Origin: an uncultured Erysipelotrichaceae bacterium
Lineage (GTDB): Bacteria; Bacillota_I; Bacilli_A; Erysipelotrichales; Erysipelotrichaceae
Length of the DNA stretch: 14,530 nt
Direction of reading: 5' to 3'
NCBI GenBank assembly: GCA_944325295.1
Contig: CALUZL010000099.1
Location: 1-14,530 of the forward strand
In this document: positions 1 through 7,660 of the stretch, piece by piece
How positions within the stretch are numbered: position 1 is the stretch's first letter
How the letters are laid out: every line of letters starts with the position of its first letter
The notes under the pieces: model-generated
Told to the model about the DNA's origin: nothing
What the model saw: only the letters and a program-made list of their open reading frames with translations
Database searches by the model: none
Made by a program: the position numbers and the translations under genes

Positions 1-570
1 ATTTGGATGGGTGCAGGTCTTAAGATCGAGATTTCTAAATGATTCTTTCGTTGAGACGCCGCGGTATGGCTTTACGAGTAAGATATAGAGATGTTTGAGT
101 GTATTTTTAATAGGTACGACGATATCACCGGTACCGCTGACCCGTGCACAGCGACCGATCAGGCAGAAAAACTCATCAGAACCAATGGCAATACATACCT
201 CACGATAATCATCGAGCGTCATCGGCAACTTCAAGATCGTCGCGATCGCCCTTATGACCATAGCGCCATCGGCGCTGCCTCCTGCTAGGCCGCCCTGAGT
301 AGGAATATTCTTGCGAAGATTTATTTGAAAGTTCTCTTTAAAGTCATACTTTTGCCGCATTACTTCAACAGCTTTCAATATCGAATTGTGGGGATTGCGA
401 TTGATGTAATCCCGGTTTGAGGTAAACTGCATCTGGGGTGCTAAACAAATATCGATCTCATCGTAAAAACTGACCGGTGCCATGATCATTTCTAACTCAT
501 GATAACCATCTTCGCGCCGAGACTTGACGTTTAAACCGAGATTGATCTTAGCGTAAGCTCTGATTTTCAT
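1..570 (-). CDS. ispE: 4-diphosphocytidyl-2-C-methyl-D-erythritol kinase (IspE), GHMP kinase; C-terminus beyond window
   Basis: The first 190 codons are visible and the frame is open to the window edge, so the C-terminal third is missing (the family is about 280-300 aa). IspE phosphorylates the 2-hydroxyl of CDP-methylerythritol in the MEP isoprenoid pathway. Seen: the N-terminal AKINLGL segment (K8), DGYHELEM (residues 21-28), a glycine-rich ATP loop GLAGGSADGA (94-103) and GSDEFF (130-135) with the presumed catalytic Asp132. The start at 568-570 follows GGAG by 6 nt and lies within the end of rsmA (23-bp overlap), the classic rsmA-ispE order. The loop (usually GLGGGSSDAA) and the region after GSD (usually GSDVPF, then GGTA) are somewhat diverged. 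Some Firmicutes keep IspE homologues without the rest of the MEP pathway, so the substrate is not certain. Confidence 0.88.
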   Translation of the reverse strand, partial: MKIRAYAKINLGLNVKSRREDGYHELEMIMAPVSFYDEIDICLAPQMQFTSNRDYINRNPHNSILKAVEVMRQKYDFKENFQINLRKNIPTQGGLAGGSADGAMVIRAIATILKLPMTLDDYREVCIAIGSDEFFCLIGRCARVSGTGDIVVPIKNTLKHLYILLVKPYRGVSTKESFRNLDLKTCTHPN

Positions 571-1387
571 ACAATTCTCCATACAACCTTAAAAAGTCCT
601 CTAAAGTCAACTCTTGGGCTCGGACTCCATCTTTAAAACCCAGATCGTTTATGGTCTTGTCGATGTTGGCAAAGGTATCTTGCAAGTTATTCTTTAAAGT
701 TTTGCGCCTTTGTCTGAAGCTGTTTTTGACCAGTTCGCTGAATCTTGCCTCGTCGAGTTCTTTGTGTTTCTTCGGTGTAAAACTTATTACGGCACTGTCG
801 ACTTTCGGGCTTGGATAAAAGACTGTTTTTTTGATCTTGGTCAATAATCTGATGTCGTATTTAAAATAAGTCAAAACGCTCAGTGCACTATAATCCTCGC
901 TACCGACACCGGCCAAAAAGCGATCCGCCACTTCTTTTTGGACCATGACGATTATTTTTTGAATATTGAGATCACTTTCAAAAAGCTTAAAGAGAACCGG
1001 TGTAGTTATGTAGTAGGGAAGGTTGGCGCAAACGACGATCCTTTCCTTACGATAGGGCATATCACTGAAATCGACATTCAGAAAATCACCGGGAATGATC
1101 TCGATGTTTTCGGTGTCTTGAAAGATGTCATTGAGGGCAGTTATGAGTTTTTTGTCTATCTCATGGGCGTAGACTTTTTTAAAATAGCGACTCAAAAACT
1201 GCGTAAGCGCTCCGATCCCCGGGCCGATCTCAAGGGCTGCAGCACCCTCTTGGCAAGCTGCTTTGGCGATCTTTTCAATGATGTTGGGATCGATAAGAAA
1301 ATTCTGACCGAATTTCTTGGTCGCCTTCAGATCATATTTTTTAAGGATAGTCATCGTGACCGATGGTTTGGCTATAACGTCATTCAT
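548..1387 (-). CDS. rsmA: 16S rRNA (adenine1518-N6/adenine1519-N6)-dimethyltransferase
   Basis: RsmA (KsgA) dimethylates two adjacent adenines in the 3' terminal hairpin of 16S rRNA late in small-subunit assembly, using S-adenosylmethionine. It is 279 aa, the usual length. Seen: GQNFLID (27-33), the SAM-binding motif LEIGPGIGALTQ, the acidic residue in HEIDKKL that binds the SAM ribose, and the catalytic motif IV NLPYYIT, followed by a C-terminal helical domain with the conserved FRQRRKTLKNNL. I chose the first Met (1385-1387) because the N-terminus MNDVIAKP aligns with the Bacillus type (MNKDIATP); its ATG lies 8 nt after AGGA inside rnmV, and the two genes overlap by 8 bp. The next Met (residue 12) would lose conserved residues. 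Confidence 0.97.
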   Translation of the reverse strand: MNDVIAKPSVTMTILKKYDLKATKKFGQNFLIDPNIIEKIAKAACQEGAAALEIGPGIGALTQFLSRYFKKVYAHEIDKKLITALNDIFQDTENIEIIPGDFLNVDFSDMPYRKERIVVCANLPYYITTPVLFKLFESDLNIQKIIVMVQKEVADRFLAGVGSEDYSALSVLTYFKYDIRLLTKIKKTVFYPSPKVDSAVISFTPKKHKELDEARFSELVKNSFRQRRKTLKNNLQDTFANIDKTINDLGFKDGVRAQELTLEDFLRLYGELYENQSLR

Positions 1388-1898
1388 CGAGTAGTTCCTG
1401 CAATTCTTTAAAATCTGTCCCGAGCATATTCAAGCGTTTGCGAAGCGTCTTGGCATTGCATTCACCGAGGTGATAGTGATCACTGACTTTAAGACGTCTT
1501 TTGCGATTGCCGATAAGATCGAGCGCAAGCATCTCAGATATCCCTATTCTATCATTGCCATCACCATAAGTTATACAATTTTTCAAAGCTTCACTGAGCA
1601 CTTCTTTTGAGGCGTGCTCAACACCTACTTTGCGCACCGTCTTGGCATCTTTTTTAAGGATAAAGGTGTTTTTTAATCCCGGGATCGCTTCGTTTATCCG
1701 CTTTCTTATCTTTTCGCCCGGTGTGTCCGGATCCAAAAGAAGGATGACCCCTCTTTTTTGAGCTGTTTCTCTTATGAGATCAATAGTCTCATCAGAAAGA
1801 CTGAGACCGAAAGTGATGATCGTGTCACAGTCAAAAAACCGTTTGAGATGGGCGCTGTCGTTTTTGCCCTCGACAACGATTACCTCATTTATCTTCAT
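1380..1898 (-). CDS. rnmV: Ribonuclease M5 (5S rRNA maturation, Toprim domain)
   Basis: RNase M5 makes the final double-strand cuts in the 5S rRNA precursor in low-GC Gram-positives, acting with ribosomal protein L18. Seen: an N-terminal Toprim domain with VVEGKND (8-14; the Glu is the general-acid position) and the metal-binding DPD in LLLDPDTPGEKIRK, then GVEHASKE, a motif typical of the M5 family. The length, 172 aa, is a little shorter than the roughly 185 aa of Bacillus; the C-terminal RNA-binding part (NRKRRLKVSDHYHLG, then KTLRKRLNML) is present. The ATG overlaps the tatD stop (ATGA). A weak GGGG lies about 8 nt upstream, so translational coupling to tatD is likely. Confidence 0.95.
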   Translation of the reverse strand: MKINEVIVVEGKNDSAHLKRFFDCDTIITFGLSLSDETIDLIRETAQKRGVILLLDPDTPGEKIRKRINEAIPGLKNTFILKKDAKTVRKVGVEHASKEVLSEALKNCITYGDGNDRIGISEMLALDLIGNRKRRLKVSDHYHLGECNAKTLRKRLNMLGTDFKELQELLDE

Positions 1899-2665
1899 GA
1901 TATGGCCCCAAAAAGCCTTTCGTAATTGGCCTTCACCTTTAAAGTCAGCTCTTGTAATGGGATATTCAAATGTTCGCTTATAAAAGCGTAGACGTATTTT
2001 ACGTTTTGGGTTTTATTATTTTGACCGCGAAGCGGCACAGGTGTCAAATAAGGAGCGTCCGTTTCGCACAAAAGATAGTCAAGATCGATCGCCTCCAAAG
2101 TTCTGACGCCCTGCTTATTGCCTGCATAAGTCAGTGTCCCGCTGAAGGATATATAATAGCCAAGTTCGATAAACTTTTCAGCCATCTCTTTACTTCCGGA
2201 AAAACAATGGATGACCCCTTTTTTACGGTTGGCATGTCCTTTTAAGATCTCATAGGTATCATTCATCGCCTCCCGGCTGTGGATGATCACCGGCAGACCG
2301 ATTCTATCGGCAAGATGCAGTTGCTTTATGAAAAGCTCTTTTTGTTTGTCGGCGATATCTTTGGCCCAATGGTAGTCAAGACCGATCTCGCCCAAGGCGA
2401 CGACGCCCTCATTTTTTAAAAAGTCTTCAAGCTCTTTAAGATCTTGGTCGCGATAGGCGGCGGTATCGGTTGGAAAGATCCCGCGAGCAAAGCTGAAATA
2501 GTTATCATCTTTTAGTTTTGGATATAATGCTTCTTCATCCTTTTCCGTAAGGACAAGCAAGGATTTGATCAGCCCTTCGCTTTTGGCTTGGGCGATCTCT
2601 TTGCGGTACCGGTCAAGATCGTGCTCTTGGTTTGTGATATGTGTATGTGAATCGATATATAACAT
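1895..2665 (-). CDS. tatD: TatD family metal-dependent hydrolase/DNase
   Basis: This is a TIM-barrel amidohydrolase-superfamily protein of the TatD type (Bacillus YabD). Members are metal-dependent nucleases, usually 3'-5' exonucleases or AP endonucleases with roles in DNA repair and quality control. Seen in order over 256 aa: the metal ligands in DSHTH (5-9), GEIGLDYHW with the bridging Glu, the histidine in VIIHSRE, the histidine in GVIHCFSG, and the C-terminal Asp in CETDAPYLTP. All expected metal ligands are present. The start at 2663-2665 follows GGGGA by 9 nt and lies 3 bp after the mnmE stop. The tatD-rnmV-rsmA order is conserved in Firmicutes. The exact substrate cannot be read from the sequence. 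Confidence 0.95.
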   Translation of the reverse strand: MLYIDSHTHITNQEHDLDRYRKEIAQAKSEGLIKSLLVLTEKDEEALYPKLKDDNYFSFARGIFPTDTAAYRDQDLKELEDFLKNEGVVALGEIGLDYHWAKDIADKQKELFIKQLHLADRIGLPVIIHSREAMNDTYEILKGHANRKKGVIHCFSGSKEMAEKFIELGYYISFSGTLTYAGNKQGVRTLEAIDLDYLLCETDAPYLTPVPLRGQNNKTQNVKYVYAFISEHLNIPLQELTLKVKANYERLFGAIS

Positions 2666-2668
2666 AGT

Positions 2669-3994
2669 CTATTTCCCCAAACAGAAGTTTTTGAACAAGT
2701 GATCGATCAGATCGTCTTCATAGTCTTTGCCGATGATCATACTGAGATGATGATAAGCTTCATAAAGTCCTGATGAAAGAAGATCAAGCGGCACGTCGTC
2801 AGCAGCTTCCTTTAAAAGTGAAGCAAACTCCGCATGAGCTTTTTTCATGAGGGCTATCTGTCTTTCGTTGTTTAAGATATCTTCGTCGATCAGGGCTTGG
2901 TCGCTTTGATACTCGTCGTTGAGCTTTGCGACAAGTTCCTTTATATCCCCGCTGAGGGCACTGATACCGATGGCGTCATCGACCTTTTTGATATCGGTCT
3001 TATTGTATACGACAAGATGTCTTTTATCCTGAATAAGTCTTAAAAGTTCTTCGTCTTCTCTTTCTAAAGGTCTTGAGGCATCAAGAACCAAGATCACAAG
3101 ATCGGCCTCTTTTATGGCTTTCAAAGAGCGCTCGATCCCGATCTTTTCGATCACATCTTCGCTTTCTCTGATCCCGGCCGTATCGATAAGATGCAAAGTG
3201 ACGTTGCCAAGATCGACACTGTCTTCGATGAGATCACGCGTCGTTCCGGCGATATCGGTCACGATCGCTTTATCTTTTTTTATCAAAGCATTCAAAAGTG
3301 ACGACTTGCCGACATTCGGCTTCCCGACGATCGCCGTCTTTAAGCCGTCTTTGATGATGCGAAAACGCTCTGCTTTTGTGATCATCGAAGCTGTCGTCGT
3401 GACCCATTTTTTTAAAGATGGTATCAGATCGTCGTGGGTTATCCTTTTGACGTCGTCGTATTCAGGGTAATCGATATTGACTTCGATCATGCCGATCATC
3501 TCCATGACCTCGCTGATGAGGGGCTCGATCAGCCTTTCGATACTGCCGTCAAGTCCTTTTATCGCGCTTTTGTGTTTGATCTCGCTGTCGGCTTTGATGA
3601 GATCGTTTACCGCTTCGGCTTCGCTCAGATCGATACGGCCGTTCAGGTAAGCTCTTTTGGTAAATTCACCATTCATAGCCAGTCTTGCACCCTTGGCCAA
3701 ACACAGGTTCAATACCTTGCGTGTGACATAGATCCCGCCATGGGTATTGATCTCGACGATGTCTTCCCTTGTATAAGTATATGGTGATCGAAAGACTGAG
3801 ACTAAGACCTCATCGACCTTTTTGTCATCGTCCATGATATACCCATGGACGATACGGTTTGTGCGTACTTTATTCAGGTCTTTTGAAAAGATCTCATTGA
3901 CGATCGGTATGGCATCATCGCCACTCAGCCTGACGATTGCAATCGCGGCATTGTTTAAAGCGGTCGCCGTTGCGACGATGGTGTCACTTAACAT
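2669..3994 (-). CDS. mnmE: tRNA uridine-5-carboxymethylaminomethyl modification GTPase MnmE
   Basis: MnmE, with MnmG, installs the (carboxymethyl)aminomethyl group at C5 of the wobble uridine of several tRNAs, using methylene-tetrahydrofolate. The 441-aa protein is complete. Seen: the N-terminal folate-binding domain beginning TIVATAT, a helical domain, and an inserted G domain with G1 GKPNVGKS (224-231), G2 GTTRD (250-254), G3 DTAG (271-274) and G4 NKTD (331-334). The C-terminal CLGK (438-441) carries the catalytic cysteine. The start at 3992-3994 overlaps the end of the upstream 64-aa gene by 11 bp, with GAAGG just upstream. mnmG is not in the window; pairing with tatD rather than rnpA/yidC is a local arrangement. 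Confidence 0.97.
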   Translation of the reverse strand: MLSDTIVATATALNNAAIAIVRLSGDDAIPIVNEIFSKDLNKVRTNRIVHGYIMDDDKKVDEVLVSVFRSPYTYTREDIVEINTHGGIYVTRKVLNLCLAKGARLAMNGEFTKRAYLNGRIDLSEAEAVNDLIKADSEIKHKSAIKGLDGSIERLIEPLISEVMEMIGMIEVNIDYPEYDDVKRITHDDLIPSLKKWVTTTASMITKAERFRIIKDGLKTAIVGKPNVGKSSLLNALIKKDKAIVTDIAGTTRDLIEDSVDLGNVTLHLIDTAGIRESEDVIEKIGIERSLKAIKEADLVILVLDASRPLEREDEELLRLIQDKRHLVVYNKTDIKKVDDAIGISALSGDIKELVAKLNDEYQSDQALIDEDILNNERQIALMKKAHAEFASLLKEAADDVPLDLLSSGLYEAYHHLSMIIGKDYEDDLIDHLFKNFCLGK

Positions 3995-4178
3995 CCTTGC
4001 CTTCGATCCTTTCGCGTGCTGAACGCATGGCGATGTATAAAAGGATCGGCGTGCTGATCATGACCCATATGAGACTTCCATACATCACAGCTGTCGGCAT
4101 ACTTTTTACAAACAGGAAATCAAGTATCAAGATGGCGATGTTTACCGCCATCAATATTAAGCTTATCTTCAATTTCAT
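3984..4178 (-). CDS. Small membrane protein, 64 aa, unknown function
   Basis: I do not recognise this protein. It has two hydrophobic helices, at about residues 4-23 and 29-50, joined by a short basic/polar turn (KSMPT), and a charged C-terminus (RSARERIEGKDVK). This suggests a membrane hairpin. The coding call rests on a good ribosome site (GAGGAA, about 5 nt upstream), an ATGA overlap with the AAA+ ATPase gene before it and an 11-bp overlap with mnmE after it. It is therefore translationally embedded between the ATPase and the housekeeping genes. The position suggests it could be a membrane partner of the XpaC/AAA+ proteins, but this is inference from location only. Confidence 0.75.
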   Translation of the reverse strand: MKLKISLILMAVNIAILILDFLFVKSMPTAVMYGSLIWVMISTPILLYIAMRSARERIEGKDVK

Positions 4179-6187
4179 AGATCTTCCTCAAACACAAAAT
4201 CTTCCTTCTTCAATTCATCTAAGAGTGCATCCTTATCTTCCAAGACCCTTTTGGCTTGATTGAGGATCGCCTCTTCTACCATATTCCGGGCCAGGCGGCC
4301 ATTGCCGGATGTAGAATCATGGCGCGCTTGGATCTTGCTGTAGTAGACTCTTAAAGGCTCGATCGCTTCAGCGGCGATACGATAATCTTTACTCTTGGCG
4401 ATCGAACTAGAGATCGCCACCAGCTCATCGGCTGTGTAGTCATCAAAATGGATGATATTGGCAAAGCGGGATTTAAGACCGCTGTTTGCCTCAAGGAAAA
4501 CACTCATCTCTTTTGAATACCCGGCCAAGATGACGATCAGATCATCGCGATAATCTTCCATGGCTTTGACCAGCGTATCTATGGCTTCAAGACCGAAAGA
4601 ATCATCTTTGCCCCGATAAAGACTGTAAGCTTCATCGATAAACAGTACACCGCCTAAAGCGCTTTGGATAACTTCCATCGTCTGCGGCGCTGTTTGACCG
4701 ACATATTTGGCCACAAGATCCGCTCTGGTGACTTCGACCAAATGGCCTTGTTTTAAAACGCCTATGACTTTCATGATCCGTGATACCAGTCGGGCAATAG
4801 TCGTCTTTCCCGTTCCCGGATTGCCGGTAAAGACCATATGTTTTGAGATATCGGCGACCTTAAGACCACGCTTTTTACGGATCGCGGCAACTTTGATATG
4901 GTTTTCCAAAGACAAGAGATACTCTTTGACCTTATCAAGTCCGACGATCGCATCGAGTTCTTTTTGGATCTCTAAACGCTGCTCTTTGAGGTCATCTTCA
5001 AGATCGAGATCGACTCTTTTGGATCCATATGAAGCAACTATCGCATCTTCTTTATCGATCGAAACGGCATTGAGGTTTTCTTTTAGAGCCAGATCGACGA
5101 TCTCATCGTACAATTTATCAAGAAACTTCCTGATGGAAAAGATACCCTCGTCTTGGTCGTAAAGCGAGATGATATAGGCTTTAAGCATCGGCGTGATCTC
5201 GACCTTTACTTGTGGCTGAGCGCTGCATTTTTCTAAAAAAGTACCGATCTCTTTGGTGACGATCTTTTCGATATCTTCACTTGCCGGCTTTTCCATACAG
5301 ATCACATCGTTTATCGCATCGAGGAAAGATTTGCCATAGATGTCCATGAGTTTTTCGACCTTGAGCTCTGTGATAAAGACTAAGATCTTATTGTTGCCGT
5401 GAAGTTCATCGATTATGTCTCTACTCAAACCATCACCGGCACTGACCAATTGATTTTTGACAAACTTGTAGCGCTTATTGAGTTTGAGTTCACCTTGAAT
5501 ACAGAGCTCCGAAAGCATCCGCGCAAAGACGGGATGGGCCGATTCACTGCCGGTAACGACGATGATCCCTTTGAGGTCGTTGAGGGCCACATAGAGATCT
5601 TGCAAAAAAAGTGTTTCCTGAGTTTGTGATTGATAGCGTTCAAGATCGATCAATGAATATCCTGACGTCTTTAGAATATTATATTTTTTGAGCAACTCGC
5701 TGAAGGTCTTGACCAAGACTCTTCGGCCGCTGCCAAGATTTCCGGAGATGACGATCGCTGTCCGAATCTTTCTTTGATCGCCTCCGGTGAGGTAGGGGCG
5801 CCGGAAAGCCTGGGCCAGCTTTTGGACGGCTCCTTTTTGACCGATGATGATCTCCGAGGCTTCATCTTCGATCTTTTTGAACACATCGGCTGATTCTTTG
5901 ACCGTGAGCACACTTTTGTCGACACTGTCATCAATATGATAATCGCTCACAAGATCCCTTTTAAACTGATCGAGATCAAAATCCTTCATGACCTCACTAT
6001 TGATCTTGGCAAGTGTTTCTTGCGGTGTGACTTTTTTTATTTCTTCAAGATTTTCTTCATTGATGGCGATGATCTTCTTTAAGGCTTCATCACTTTTATT
6101 CAAGACATCTTTTTCAAATGTGCTGATATCGAGATTGCGCGCCTTGCCGAAAAGTTCTTCCATCAATCTGTCTTTTTCTTTACTCAT
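4175..6187 (-). CDS. Tandem AAA+ ATPase: degenerate Clp-like module plus active CbbX/SpoVK-type module
   Basis: 670 aa. Residues 1-110 are charged and helical. Residues about 112-390 resemble a Clp/ClpB D2 AAA+ module (IIGQKGAVQKLAQAFRRP at 114-131), but Walker A is GNLGSGRR (149-156), lacking Lys and Ser/Thr. The Walker B position is IIVVTGSE (208-215), without the DE pair, and the Clp NRID arginine finger reads DAIND (290-294). Residues about 395-665 form a CbbX/SpoVK-type module with Walker A GNPGTGKT (455-462), Walker B LFIDEAYS (515-522), an SRF arginine finger (573-575) and a sensor-2 GNGRLARN (628-635). So one module appears to bind or scaffold and the other to hydrolyse ATP. CbbX-type ATPases remodel protein partners. 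The start follows GGGAG and overlaps the upstream stop (ATGA). The function is unknown; partners are probably the flanking XpaC-type and 170-aa proteins. Confidence 0.9.
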   Translation of the reverse strand: MSKEKDRLMEELFGKARNLDISTFEKDVLNKSDEALKKIIAINEENLEEIKKVTPQETLAKINSEVMKDFDLDQFKRDLVSDYHIDDSVDKSVLTVKESADVFKKIEDEASEIIIGQKGAVQKLAQAFRRPYLTGGDQRKIRTAIVISGNLGSGRRVLVKTFSELLKKYNILKTSGYSLIDLERYQSQTQETLFLQDLYVALNDLKGIIVVTGSESAHPVFARMLSELCIQGELKLNKRYKFVKNQLVSAGDGLSRDIIDELHGNNKILVFITELKVEKLMDIYGKSFLDAINDVICMEKPASEDIEKIVTKEIGTFLEKCSAQPQVKVEITPMLKAYIISLYDQDEGIFSIRKFLDKLYDEIVDLALKENLNAVSIDKEDAIVASYGSKRVDLDLEDDLKEQRLEIQKELDAIVGLDKVKEYLLSLENHIKVAAIRKKRGLKVADISKHMVFTGNPGTGKTTIARLVSRIMKVIGVLKQGHLVEVTRADLVAKYVGQTAPQTMEVIQSALGGVLFIDEAYSLYRGKDDSFGLEAIDTLVKAMEDYRDDLIVILAGYSKEMSVFLEANSGLKSRFANIIHFDDYTADELVAISSSIAKSKDYRIAAEAIEPLRVYYSKIQARHDSTSGNGRLARNMVEEAILNQAKRVLEDKDALLDELKKEDFVFEEDL

Positions 6188-6696
6188 ACTAACTCCCTTT
6201 TAAGAATATCGTTGATCTGCCGGGCAATGATCTCCTTTGAGCGCTTCAGGGCTTGATTGACATATGAAAGGCCATCGTAGTAGCCTTTTTCCCGGATGTC
6301 GGTCTTATTCACTCTGCCAAAACGGCGGATCTCATCGTTCAAAGTACCGGCAACGACCTCGAGGTTGTTGGCATTCAAACGCGCCTTTTCAAGATATGAG
6401 TTCAAAGCTTGTAAATGACCGTCGACATAGGCGCTGTTGTTTGTGGCATAATCGACGTTTTTTAAACAATAAAGAAAGATATCCAGCCTTGTCCGCAAAG
6501 TCGAAGGAATGCTTGGCAGGGTCGGCCGGCGGATCATTACCGATCTTGTCCGCATCCGGCTGTAGGGATGAAGTGAAAAGAGGTCATCGCCATCGCTGAG
6601 ACGACTGCGAATACTTTCGGCCGTTTCGTCGTTTGCCCTTTGAAGCTCTTCAAACATTCTGTCTATCTCATCAAATTTACTGTCCCTTTTGGTCAT
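6184..6696 (-). CDS. Unknown 170-aa helical protein between XpaC-type gene and AAA+ ATPase
   Basis: I do not recognise a family. The N-terminal 35 residues are acidic and probably coiled coil (DSKFDEIDRMFEELQ). An arginine- and proline-rich segment follows (about 43-69, with RMRTRS, IRRPTLP and LRTRLD), then a helical C-terminal half. There is no signal peptide or membrane helix. The ATG has a good ribosome site (GAGG, 9 nt upstream), lies within the last 20 bp of the XpaC-type gene, and the gene ends in an ATGA overlap with the ATPase. Such tight coupling between two genes suggests a cytosolic adaptor or subunit linking the membrane protein to the ATPase; this is inference from position. In Bacillus the gene next to xpaC is the TelA-like yaaN; I see no TelA resemblance here. 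Confidence 0.8.
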   Translation of the reverse strand: MTKRDSKFDEIDRMFEELQRANDETAESIRSRLSDGDDLFSLHPYSRMRTRSVMIRRPTLPSIPSTLRTRLDIFLYCLKNVDYATNNSAYVDGHLQALNSYLEKARLNANNLEVVAGTLNDEIRRFGRVNKTDIREKGYYDGLSYVNQALKRSKEIIARQINDILKRELV

Positions 6697-7621
6697 CTTT
6701 TTCTTCCTCGTATAGTGTTCCCGACTTTACCAGACCATCTTTCTTTAGAAGCGATTGTAAAGTAGTTATATCAGCCGACAGATCCATGTAGTCACTTTCA
6801 TGCAAGGTCTCATTGATCGTCTTTAGAGCCTCATTGATCAAGATGATCGTCTTGATCAATTGATTTTCACAATCTTTGAAATCCTCCGAATCCTTTGACA
6901 CATTGGCCAAAGTCTTATAGTTGTCCAAGATCTTTACAAGGATCGGCAAGTAGTAGTCGTAGAGCTTGCGGATCTTGTCGTCGTCATCGTCTTTAACCGC
7001 GATATCGATCTGTTTTAAAAGTGCACAGGTCTGATAAAGGCCGTTTTTGATCTCCTCTTTTTGGATATCGACATTGAGCCCGTTGATCTTCTCAATGTAT
7101 TTTTCAGCCTGTGAAAGCTTGTCTTCTTCTTCGATCTTTGGCGCTTTTACCTCGGCCTTTATGACCTCTTCCTTTTGTCTGCTGAACGTCACCAGCAAAG
7201 AGACGATCTCATCGTAAGTAGTCGGAAAGCGATTGCCAAAGTCTTCAAGATTGATGATCGTCTCATCACCTTTGGCAATGTAAAGATCTTCAAAGGCTGT
7301 ATAGGCGCCGCTTATCGGTACAAGGGCGATATCATCAAAGATCGGTAAACGATAATTAGTCTTGAAGTATTCTTTGAGACGACTGTCGATCTGCATCTTT
7401 TTATGGTTAGAAATAAAGGTCTTCTCTTGTTTGGGCGTATAATCGCTTTGGGTCGCGGTACTACTTTTCTTGATCAGACTAACGATGAACAAGACGATGA
7501 TGATCGGCACAAGCGGCACCAAAAAGAACACGTTGCCGAAAATATTGATCAAAATGATAAAAGCGATGATAGTCCCAATCAGCGATCCCTGATTGCGCCT
7601 GTTTCTTCCGTTGTATGCCAT
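6677..7621 (-). CDS. XpaC-family (5-bromo-4-chloroindolyl phosphate hydrolysis) membrane protein
   Basis: 314 aa. A short basic N-terminus is followed by two hydrophobic helices (about 13-30 and 32-50), then a cytoplasmic region. The C-terminal part (about 190-300) matches my memory of the XpaC family: DYYLPILVKILDNY (222-235), INEALKTINE (262-271) and MDLSADITTLQSLLKKDGL (279-297). XpaC was named for X-phos hydrolysis, but its real role is unknown; in Bacillus it sits beside a TelA-like toxic-anion-resistance gene. A middle stretch (about 75-145) is not part of the motif set I know. The start at 7619-7621 has no Shine-Dalgarno sequence. A strong extended -10 lies 8 nt upstream and no other Met occurs before residue 76, so the message is probably leaderless. 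It is the first gene of operon B. Confidence 0.82.
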   Translation of the reverse strand: MAYNGRNRRNQGSLIGTIIAFIILINIFGNVFFLVPLVPIIIVLFIVSLIKKSSTATQSDYTPKQEKTFISNHKKMQIDSRLKEYFKTNYRLPIFDDIALVPISGAYTAFEDLYIAKGDETIINLEDFGNRFPTTYDEIVSLLVTFSRQKEEVIKAEVKAPKIEEEDKLSQAEKYIEKINGLNVDIQKEEIKNGLYQTCALLKQIDIAVKDDDDDKIRKLYDYYLPILVKILDNYKTLANVSKDSEDFKDCENQLIKTIILINEALKTINETLHESDYMDLSADITTLQSLLKKDGLVKSGTLYEEEKDDQKGQ

Positions 7622-7629
7622 ATGGACTT

Positions 7630-7638
7630 ATTATAACA
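7630..7638 (-). promoter_or_regulatory. Extended -10 promoter, head of operon B (xpaC-type to ispE)
   Basis: Read on the minus strand this is TGTTATAAT, a perfect TGnTATAAT extended -10. The -35 region (about 7653-7658) is poor, which extended -10 promoters tolerate. The expected transcription start is near 7623, two bases before the ATG at 7621, so the transcript would have almost no leader. It lies just downstream of the terminator of the preceding gene, as expected for an operon head. Confidence 0.7.
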
Positions 7639-7660
7639 CTAATATCGCCTTATCGACGAC

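Noticed and set aside
938..1411. Open frame on the plus strand (157 codons)
   Set aside because: It lies antisense within rsmA, has no ribosome site and its product shows no domain; the family match is entirely on the minus strand.
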